Assembly (NCBI GenBank): GCA_900758955.1
Contig: CAAETL010000052.1
Span: 1 to 8,392, forward strand
Reading direction: 5' to 3'
DNA: 8,392 nucleotides
Source of the DNA: an uncultured Oscillospiraceae bacterium
GTDB taxonomy: Bacteria; Bacillota; Clostridia; Oscillospirales; Oscillospiraceae
The notes below the pieces were generated by a model. It saw only the letters and a program-made list of their open reading frames with translations, was not told the origin of the DNA and did no database searches. A program made the position numbers and the translations under genes. Shown here one piece after another: positions 1 through 4,998 of the stretch (position 1 is its first letter; each line of letters begins with the position of its first letter).

Positions 1-2519
1 TTATGAATGGGGAATCCGACCTGTTGGGCGGGGCCTATTACCAGCCGATATTGGAGCAGTACTTCGCCTACCCGGACTATAACTTGGGCTACACCAAGTC
101 TATCCTGCTCTCCCGCAGGGACGATGAGAGCATACGAGCCTATGACTGGGAGAGCATGGCCGGAAAGACCATCGGCGTCTACGACCGCGCCACGGAGAAC
201 ATCCAAAGGCTCCAGAATTTCCTTACCGTCAACAAAATTGACTGTACCATCGTCTACTACGGCGTCGAGCAGCTGTCGGAGGGCGGGAACCTGTACCAGT
301 ATTTGAAGGATGGAGAGGTGGACATGCTGCTGGGCAACCGCTCAGACGGCGATGAGGCCTTCCGCCCGGTGGCCGAATTCGATTCCCAGCCCCACTATAT
401 TGTCACGACGCCGGATCGCACGGACATCTTGGAGGGGCTCAATATGGCGTTGGAGAAGATTGCCGAAGCCAACCCTAACTTTGCCAGGGATCGCTACGAC
501 GCCATCTTCACCGACAGCGGCATTACAAGTATTTTTTTAAGCGATGAGGAGAAGGCGTATATCAGCCGGAAGCAGACCGTATCGGTGGCGGTGGTGGCCA
601 AGTGGCACCCCCTCTACTGTTTGGAGTCGGCCAACGACCTCCACAACGGGCTGATCCCGGACGTTCTGGACCGGGTGGCGGCGTACACCGGCCTTACCTT
701 TACCTACGTGCCTGTGGACAGCTATGCCGACGCCATTGAGCTGGTGCGCCGGAGCGAGGCGGATATGCTGGGCGCCTTCCTGGGGACGGTGGATGAGGGT
801 GTGGAGATGGATCTGTCCTTGTCCAGCACCTATGCCTCCCTTAACGACATCGTCGCCCGGAACAAGTCGGTTAGTTTCCCCGCCGAGGGCCTGGTGGGCG
901 CGGTCATGGAGGGGCGGCACATCCCCGCCAGCATCCGGGTCGCCGAGGAGCGGACCTATCGCAGCGTGCCGGATGCCCTTGCAGCCGTAAACCGGGGCGA
1001 GGTGGACTTCGTTTACGGCCTCTCCGCCCGGATCGAGCAGGTCATCCAGGAGCATCACTACTCCAACGTGGTGCCGAACACACTCGTCAACAACCGCAAC
1101 GACATGTGCTTTGCTCTGCCCCACCCCACCCAGGTGGAACTGCTCACCATTATAAACAAGGCCGTCAACAGCCTGAGCAGCGAGGAGAAGGTCACGCTGG
1201 TCAATCAAAACCTGATTTCGGCGGGGGCGGGCCATCTGTCTATGGTGGAGCTGGTCTACGCCAACCCCTTTCTTTTCGTGTCCCTGTGCGCCGGCATCTT
1301 CCTGCTGCTGGGCATCCTGCTGCTGGTGGCGGCACGCTCCCGCATCCGCGCCGCCCGCATGATGGGTGAGCTGGAGAGGGCGGAGGCCGCCAGTCGGGCC
1401 AAGGGGGAATTCCTTTCCCGGATGAGCCACGAGATCCGCACTCCCATGAACGCCATCGTGGGCCTGAGTGAGCTCACCTGCCGGAGAGAGGATGTCTCGG
1501 AGGGCGTGCGGGAGAATCTGTTGAAGATTCGCGCCTCTTCGCATTACTTATTGAGCCTCATCAGCGATATCCTGGATATGAGCCGCATCGACACCGGCAT
1601 GATGAAGGTTTCCAGCGAGTCCTTCTCCCTGGGGCGGCTCCTGGCCGACCTGGAGAGTATGTTGGCCTCGGAGGCCGGCCGACGGGAACTCAGCTTCACC
1701 GTGGAGCGGGACCTCACCGACGAAACTGTGTTGGGGGACGCCGTGCGCCTCAAGCAGGTTCTGACGAACCTGGTTTCCAACGCGTTTAAGTTCACCCCCG
1801 CCGGCGGGTGGGTCCGCCTTACCGTCACCGAGACGGAACAGGGAGACGGGCGGGGAAGTTACCGTTTCCAAGTGGCCGACAGCGGCGTGGGGATCGCGCC
1901 TGAGCATCAGGAGCGGATCTTCGGTGCCTTCGAGCAGGTGGGCCCCAACCTCGCCAAGAGTCAGGGAACCGGCCTGGGCCTTGCCATCAGCCGGACCCTG
2001 GTGGAGCTGATGGGCGGGGAGTTGAAGCTCAGGAGCGCGCCGGGCGAGGGCAGCGAATTTTACTTCACGGTCTCGCTCCCCCTGGACGGAGAAGAATCCG
2101 AGCCGGAGCCCTCCATTCAGCCCCAGTCTCTGGAAGGGCTGCGCATTCTGCTGGCTGAGGACAACGACCTGAACGCTGAGATCGCCACCGAGCTGCTGGA
2201 GCTTCAGGGCGCCAAGGTGCGCCGGGCTGAGAACGGGGCGGTGGCCGTGGCCCTCTTTCGGGATAGCGCGCCCGGGCAATTTCAGGTCGTCCTTATGGAT
2301 ATCCAGATGCCGGAGATAAACGGCCTGGAGGCCACCCGTGCCATCCGGGCCATGGACCGGCCGGACGCCGGGAGCCTCCCAATTATCGCTATGACGGCCA
2401 ACTCCTTTCAGGAGGACGTGGATGCGGCCATGGAGGCGGGGATGAGCGGCTTTGTGACCAAGCCGGTGGATGCCGACTATCTCTACCAGGTGCTGCATCA
2501 GGCGGTGAAGGGCCAATGA
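1..2519 (+). CDS. BvgS-like hybrid sensor histidine kinase, 5'-truncated by the window edge
   Basis: A membrane sensor kinase that should autophosphorylate on His and pass the phosphate to its own receiver. The frame is open at base 1. The first visible Met (base 3, residue 1 here) is internal, because MNGESDLLGG matches the middle of a family-3 solute-binding domain, so the true start is upstream. Visible parts in order: remainder of the first binding domain (about 1-165); a second complete one (about 190-400); a single membrane helix (about 423-444); a short coiled linker; HisKA with MSHEIRTPMN (H476); HATPase with N box (N589, N593), G1 DSGVGI (D626) and G2 GTGLGLAIS (655 on); a receiver at about 713-835 with E719/D720, phospho-acceptor D766, T798 and K820. 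No PAS domain precedes HisKA and no HPt follows the receiver, so another protein must complete any phosphorelay. Tandem Venus-flytrap sensors are known from BvgS/EvgS; an amino acid or similar small ligand is inferred. Stop TGA at 2517-2519. Confidence 0.93.
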   Translation, partial: MNGESDLLGGAYYQPILEQYFAYPDYNLGYTKSILLSRRDDESIRAYDWESMAGKTIGVYDRATENIQRLQNFLTVNKIDCTIVYYGVEQLSEGGNLYQYLKDGEVDMLLGNRSDGDEAFRPVAEFDSQPHYIVTTPDRTDILEGLNMALEKIAEANPNFARDRYDAIFTDSGITSIFLSDEEKAYISRKQTVSVAVVAKWHPLYCLESANDLHNGLIPDVLDRVAAYTGLTFTYVPVDSYADAIELVRRSEADMLGAFLGTVDEGVEMDLSLSSTYASLNDIVARNKSVSFPAEGLVGAVMEGRHIPASIRVAEERTYRSVPDALAAVNRGEVDFVYGLSARIEQVIQEHHYSNVVPNTLVNNRNDMCFALPHPTQVELLTIINKAVNSLSSEEKVTLVNQNLISAGAGHLSMVELVYANPFLFVSLCAGIFLLLGILLLVAARSRIRAARMMGELERAEAASRAKGEFLSRMSHEIRTPMNAIVGLSELTCRREDVSEGVRENLLKIRASSHYLLSLISDILDMSRIDTGMMKVSSESFSLGRLLADLESMLASEAGRRELSFTVERDLTDETVLGDAVRLKQVLTNLVSNAFKFTPAGGWVRLTVTETEQGDGRGSYRFQVADSGVGIAPEHQERIFGAFEQVGPNLAKSQGTGLGLAISRTLVELMGGELKLRSAPGEGSEFYFTVSLPLDGEESEPEPSIQPQSLEGLRILLAEDNDLNAEIATELLELQGAKVRRAENGAVAVALFRDSAPGQFQVVLMDIQMPEINGLEATRAIRAMDRPDAGSLPIIAMTANSFQEDVDAAMEAGMSGFVTKPVDADYLYQVLHQAVKGQ

Positions 2520-2755
2520 GCCGCCGCTATCTGCGATCCTTGTAAGGCATACCCCACTGCGTGCTTTAGCGGAGAAGAAACGGGGCTACAAAGCGCAAGG
2601 GATAAAAGAATACTGCCGGGGTTTTGCCCAGCGGGGCATGAATCGTATGTACAAATTTAAGTACAAGGCTCCCGCCTTGTCAGTCTCTAGGCTGGCAGGG
2701 CGGGAGCTTTCTTTTTTTTATAAAGGCTTTCAATGCGTCGCAGCGACTAAAAAAC
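2520..2755. other. Convergent intergenic region
   Basis: This gap of 236 bp separates the end of the hybrid kinase from the end of the minus-strand histidine kinase. Its only clear feature is the terminator at 2665-2719. The first 140 bases hold no convincing gene: a 9-codon frame (MSRRYLRSL) overlaps the hybrid kinase stop as ATGA but is too short to support. A small inverted repeat (TGTAC at 2648-2652, GTACA at 2661-2665, 8 bp apart) touches the left foot of the terminator stem. Confidence 0.6.
2665..2719 (+). terminator. Rho-independent terminator after the hybrid kinase
   Basis: The core stem GCTCCCGCC (2668-2676) pairs with GGCGGGAGC (2699-2707). It extends to 15 bp (2665-2679 with 2696-2710) through A-T and G-T pairs. 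The loop contains a further CAG/CTG pairing. The right arm runs into a C and then eight T residues (2712-2719), the standard intrinsic terminator form for plus-strand transcripts. It lies about 145 bp past the hybrid kinase stop. The stem is symmetric and may also stop transcription coming from the minus-strand kinase, but on that side the following bases are only moderately T-rich (minus reading CTTAAATTTGTAC), so this is a weaker claim. Confidence 0.9.
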
Positions 2756-4042
2756 TTAGATCAACAGACGCAGGGAAAAAATCCCATCCTTTAGGCTGCA
2801 ATCGATCAAACAATTGTATTTCTGTGCAAACATAGCAATGGATAAGGTGCCGTAGCCGTGACCGGGTTGCCCCGCGCGGGGCAACCCGGTGCGCTTGTCA
2901 AAGCGCACCGGGCTTGAACAGGGATTCGAGATGACCAGCATCTGCTGGTCTAAATTGGACTGATTTTGGAGGGAGACCCATCTGCTTTCCGAATTGGGTT
3001 CTCGTGCGGCGACCTGTACGGCGTTCTCCAACGCGTTGGAAAGCGCCACAGCCAGTTCTGTCAGATCCACTCTCAAGGGATGGGGAAGGTTCAAGCCGCT
3101 GTGGAAGTTGACCCCCGCCTGTTGGGCCAGCTCCGTGGTCTGGGCGATGACCAAATCCAGGGTGACGCTGCCGGTAACAGAGCTGTCTATTGGGACGGCG
3201 GCCTCCCGCTCCAACTGTGCCAGCAGCTCCTGGGCCGTGTCGGATTCCGCCCTGTCCAAAGCGACCCGAAACAGGCGGATGTAATGGCGGATATCGTGCC
3301 GGAGAATGCGGATGCGTTCTTCCGCCTGTTCCCGCTGACGAACCTGACGGGTGAGCGCATCCACCTCCCGGCGAAGCAGCGCGCTGTGCTGTTGGGCCTC
3401 GGCGTGTTGGCGGGAGGCCCGCTGTAAGAGGTAAAGAGCCCCATAGACGAGCAGCACGGTGATACAGAGGAGGAGCGTAGGCGGGACAGAGGCTGTGCCG
3501 TGCAGCACCATCACAGGAATGGTGTAATAGCCCAAAAGACAGGCCAGCAGGGAGAGGGGGAGGATGGTCATCACGCCCCAATGAATTCGAGTGTTATCCA
3601 GCATCTCCAAGAGAGGGGCGCGGCAGAATCGTACCATGAGGACAGTTTGGATGAGGGATATGACGCACTTCCAAATACACCAAATCATGGTGTTCCGATC
3701 GGCCATCATGGTAATCAAAATGTCATTTACCGTGTAATTTAAAACGGTGGTGACCAGCAGGAAAAAGAGGCGGCCGTCCCAAATGGCACAGCAGTGGGCG
3801 AAGATGGCCAGACAAATAGCGGGGGGCAGGGTGCCAACCAACCAGACGGTGGTGGGGGTGAGGCCCCAAACGGCCTGGCAGAGCCAGATGAACAGGCAGA
3901 TGGCGATCTCCGCGCCCAGGGCCAGTCGACGGATGGTCTTGTCGGAGTACCGCCAGTGTGGGATTAAAAGGAGAACGAAGGGGATGGCAAGAGGGGTGGA
4001 TAGTGCTGCGGCCAAGTAGCGGGCCAGCGTCACTTCGCTCAA
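2756..4042 (-). CDS. GHKL-family sensor histidine kinase (AgrC/VirS type)
   Basis: Probable membrane kinase that phosphorylates the LytTR regulator encoded just upstream. It has 428 residues. The first 207 or so hold about six or seven hydrophobic helices (about 8-28, 41-60, 63-85, 91-112, 118-138, 156-181, 186-206), with little extracytoplasmic sequence between them. A charged, probably coiled-coil stretch (208-245) leads to the phospho-acceptor motif ILRHDIRHY (H249). The ATPase part has the N box LSNALENAV (N336, N340) and the glycine lid GHGYGTLSI (394-402), typical of HATPase_c_5 kinases such as AgrC. The start is taken as TTG at 4042-4040: GGAGG (4052-4056) lies 9 bases before it, and the codon overlaps the regulator's TGA stop, which suggests translational coupling. 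A GTG three codons later is the alternative. Stop TAA at 2758-2756. The reading frame is intact despite the inverted repeats at 2861-2950. The ligand is unknown; no agrD/agrB-like gene is nearby. Confidence 0.93.
   Translation of the reverse strand: MSEVTLARYLAAALSTPLAIPFVLLLIPHWRYSDKTIRRLALGAEIAICLFIWLCQAVWGLTPTTVWLVGTLPPAICLAIFAHCCAIWDGRLFFLLVTTVLNYTVNDILITMMADRNTMIWCIWKCVISLIQTVLMVRFCRAPLLEMLDNTRIHWGVMTILPLSLLACLLGYYTIPVMVLHGTASVPPTLLLCITVLLVYGALYLLQRASRQHAEAQQHSALLRREVDALTRQVRQREQAEERIRILRHDIRHYIRLFRVALDRAESDTAQELLAQLEREAAVPIDSSVTGSVTLDLVIAQTTELAQQAGVNFHSGLNLPHPLRVDLTELAVALSNALENAVQVAAREPNSESRWVSLQNQSNLDQQMLVISNPCSSPVRFDKRTGLPRAGQPGHGYGTLSIAMFAQKYNCLIDCSLKDGIFSLRLLI
2861..2890. repeat. 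Perfect 30-bp palindrome inside the histidine kinase gene
   Basis: ACCGGGTTGCCCCGC (2861-2875) is followed without spacer by its exact reverse complement (2876-2890). The flanking bases do not pair. On the minus strand it covers codons for TGLPRAGQPG, the segment leading into the ATP lid. The protein reads as a normal family member there, so this is not a disrupting insertion. Confidence 0.97.
2885..2912. repeat. 12-bp-arm inverted repeat overlapping the palindrome
   Basis: CCCGGTGCGCTT (2885-2896), a 4-base loop GTCA, and the exact complement AAGCGCACCGGG (2901-2912). It shares bases 2885-2890 with the right arm of the 30-bp palindrome. The two hairpins are therefore mutually exclusive at the base of their stems, and the CCGGG/CCCGG element occurs three times. 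On the minus strand it covers the codons for PVRFDKRTG. Confidence 0.96.
2933..2950. repeat. 8-bp-arm inverted repeat
   Basis: GACCAGCA (2933-2940), spacer TC, and exact complement TGCTGGTC (2943-2950), 20 bp beyond the preceding inverted repeat. It encodes DQQMLV of the kinase ATPase domain on the minus strand. The 2-base spacer means an RNA hairpin would have to open its top pairs. Confidence 0.9.
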
Positions 4043-4782
4043 AGGCGCTTTCCTCCTTCCATCAGGTAATCAAGGTAACCGGACCGGACCTCAGGCACCC
4101 GGGTGCGGGCAATGGGGATTTGCGTGCCTTCATCCATAGTAAGAGTCTGAGAAGTGAGCGCGGCAATGTGACCGGCATGCACCAGGAAAGCCCGGTGCGG
4201 CTGGAGGAAGCGGCCGCTTTCCAAGAGATCCGCCATACCTTTGCGGAAGGAGACCCGCATTTCGCTGCCCCGTATGGTATGGTTGGCAAAATGGTAATAT
4301 GGGGTGTGGCCCAGTACCTCCACATAGATCAGCTGATCCATCGGAACGGTACAAAGGCCGGTGGGGATGTGGAAGGTGAACTGTCGCCGGTCTCGGAGCT
4401 GGCGGAGGGTCAGCGCCTCAGCGACCTCGTCCAGAATTGGGAAAAGGGTTTCAGTGGTTACGGGTTTTAGCAGATAGCCGGAGGCCCGCACTGAAAAGGC
4501 GGGGAGGGCATAGTCGGGACTGTTGGTGAGGAAAACAATTTGTCCCCGATAGTCCCAGAGCCGCATCTCTTCGGCAAGCTGGATGCCGTTGGTATCGCCC
4601 AGGAGGATGTCCAGCAGACAGAGATCAAAGGCGGATTCCCTGGCTCCGGCCAAAAGCGCGGGTCCATCTGAAACGAGGGTGACAGAGAGGGGCAGGCTGG
4701 GGCGTGCCTTGCCATAGGCGTCGAGTAAGGCTACAATCTCCTGTGCCTCGGCGGGAATATCTTCACAAACGGCAATGCGCAT
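4039..4782 (-). CDS. LytTR-family DNA-binding response regulator
   Basis: Transcription regulator of the AgrA/VirR type, 247 residues. The N-terminal receiver (about 1-120) has acidic pocket E7/D8, phospho-acceptor D58 in LCLLDILLGD, T86 and K106 in LLKPVT. The C-terminal LytTR domain (about 134-242) shows the family pattern FHIPTG, IYVEV, RGSEMRVSF and FLQPHRAFLV. LytTR proteins bind pairs of short direct repeats about two helical turns apart and usually activate transcription. The start is ATG at 4782-4780 because the receiver fold begins there and AAGGAGGAG (4795-4787) sits just upstream. The open frame continues further upstream to 5175, but that part crosses the control region and looks non-coding. 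It is the first gene of the operon; the partner kinase overlaps its stop by 4 bases. The divergent adhesin at 4999 is the likeliest target, with autoregulation possible. Confidence 0.95.
   Translation of the reverse strand: MRIAVCEDIPAEAQEIVALLDAYGKARPSLPLSVTLVSDGPALLAGARESAFDLCLLDILLGDTNGIQLAEEMRLWDYRGQIVFLTNSPDYALPAFSVRASGYLLKPVTTETLFPILDEVAEALTLRQLRDRRQFTFHIPTGLCTVPMDQLIYVEVLGHTPYYHFANHTIRGSEMRVSFRKGMADLLESGRFLQPHRAFLVHAGHIAALTSQTLTMDEGTQIPIARTRVPEVRSGYLDYLMEGGKRL
4052..4056 (-). promoter_or_regulatory. Ribosome binding site fixing the TTG start of the kinase
   Basis: Minus-strand GGAGG, within AAGGAGGA (4058-4051), lies inside the last codons of the response regulator, 9 bases before TTG at 4042. 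No ATG lies nearby in this frame, so this site is the main reason for choosing the TTG start. Confidence 0.75.
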
Positions 4783-4786
4783 AGAG

Positions 4787-4795
4787 CTCCTCCTT
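4787..4795 (-). promoter_or_regulatory. Ribosome binding site of the LytTR regulator
   Basis: Minus-strand AAGGAGGAG ends 4 bases before ATG at 4782; the GGAGG core sits at a normal distance. It decides the start against the longer open frame upstream. Just 5' of it in the transcript, GGGGC (4798-4802) and GCCCC (4807-4811) form a 5-bp hairpin with a 4-base loop, which could affect access to the site. Confidence 0.85.
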
Positions 4796-4874
4796 ATGGG
4801 GCTCTTGCCCCGCACGATCAGTAGCAATAGTTTATTACAAATTTCGTCAAAAAGGAAGATCTCCTCACCGGGAG

Positions 4875-4903
4875 TCACACAAATAGAAGCGCAATTCACA
4901 CAA
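4875..4903. promoter_or_regulatory. Candidate LytTR operator: paired direct repeats
   Basis: TCACACAA occurs at 4875-4882 and again at 4896-4903, identical over 8 bases. The start-to-start distance is 21 bp, two helical turns. Known LytTR proteins (AgrA, VirR, ComE) bind about 9-bp direct repeats separated by 12-13 bp, which gives the same periodicity. The pair ends 4 bp before the possible -35 of the adhesin promoter. A related TTCACA lies on the minus strand at 4950-4945. The repeat pair is plain in the sequence; binding is inferred. Confidence 0.5.
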
Positions 4904-4907
4904 GCCG

Positions 4908-4938
4908 CTGACGTACCCACGGCATTTTCCTGTAAAAT
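4908..4938 (+). promoter_or_regulatory. Possible activator-dependent promoter of the adhesin gene
   Basis: TAAAAT (4933-4938) matches the -10 consensus at 5 of 6 positions and is directly preceded by TG. A -35-like CTGACG (4908-4913, 4 of 6) lies 19 bp upstream, longer than ideal. A poor -35 with long spacing just downstream of a repeat pair suits a promoter needing an activator. The predicted leader would be about 55 bases. Confidence 0.4.
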
Positions 4939-4987
4939 GATTAATGTGAAAAGATTGCCATTTGAGAGGTTAAAAAGATTTAGAGAA

Positions 4988-4992
4988 AGAGG
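4988..4992 (+). promoter_or_regulatory. Ribosome binding site of the adhesin gene
   Basis: AGAGG directly abuts an ATG at 4993, which is too close. It is 6 bases from the ATG at 4999 and 9 from the ATG at 5002. It therefore favours 4999 or 5002 as the start. Confidence 0.6.
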
Positions 4993-4998
4993 ATGAAA

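Larger units (their letters stand above)
4783..4998. promoter_or_regulatory. Divergent control region between the regulator operon and the adhesin gene
   Basis: This 216-bp region separates the two divergent start codons and is AT-richer than the kinase genes. It holds the regulator's ribosome binding site and leader hairpin, a direct-repeat pair (4875-4903), and a possible rightward promoter (4908-4938). A minus-strand TTGACG (4850-4845) could be the -35 of the regulator operon, but no good -10 follows at standard spacing (TATTGC at 4829-4824 is 15 bases on), so that promoter is unresolved. Confidence 0.7.

Noticed and set aside
3..5. ATG at base 3 as the real start of the hybrid kinase
   Set aside because: The sequence after it is the middle of a solute-binding domain, so the gene must begin upstream of the window.
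537..1544. Minus-strand open frame of 335 codons opposite the hybrid kinase
   Set aside because: It lies wholly opposite well-conserved kinase sensor codons. Its His/Gly/Gln-rich translation matches no domain and looks like an antisense shadow of GC-rich coding DNA.
1548..2516. Minus-strand open frame of 322 codons opposite the kinase core and receiver
   Set aside because: It is antisense to the HisKA, HATPase and receiver motifs, with a low-complexity translation and no ribosome site noted.
2516..2545. Nine-codon frame (MSRRYLRSL) overlapping the hybrid kinase stop as ATGA
   Set aside because: Too short, with no family signal; such overlaps arise easily by chance.
2638..2835. Plus-strand frame of 65 codons
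   Set aside because: It runs through the terminator hairpin and T tract into the antisense of the histidine kinase 3' end. No good ribosome site precedes it.
4775..4996. Plus-strand frame of 73 codons ending in an ATGA overlap with the adhesin's first ATG; an internal ATG at 4938 would give a 19-residue basic peptide
   Set aside because: No ribosome site precedes either start, and the frame overlaps the regulator's own start region. A leader peptide is possible but unsupported.
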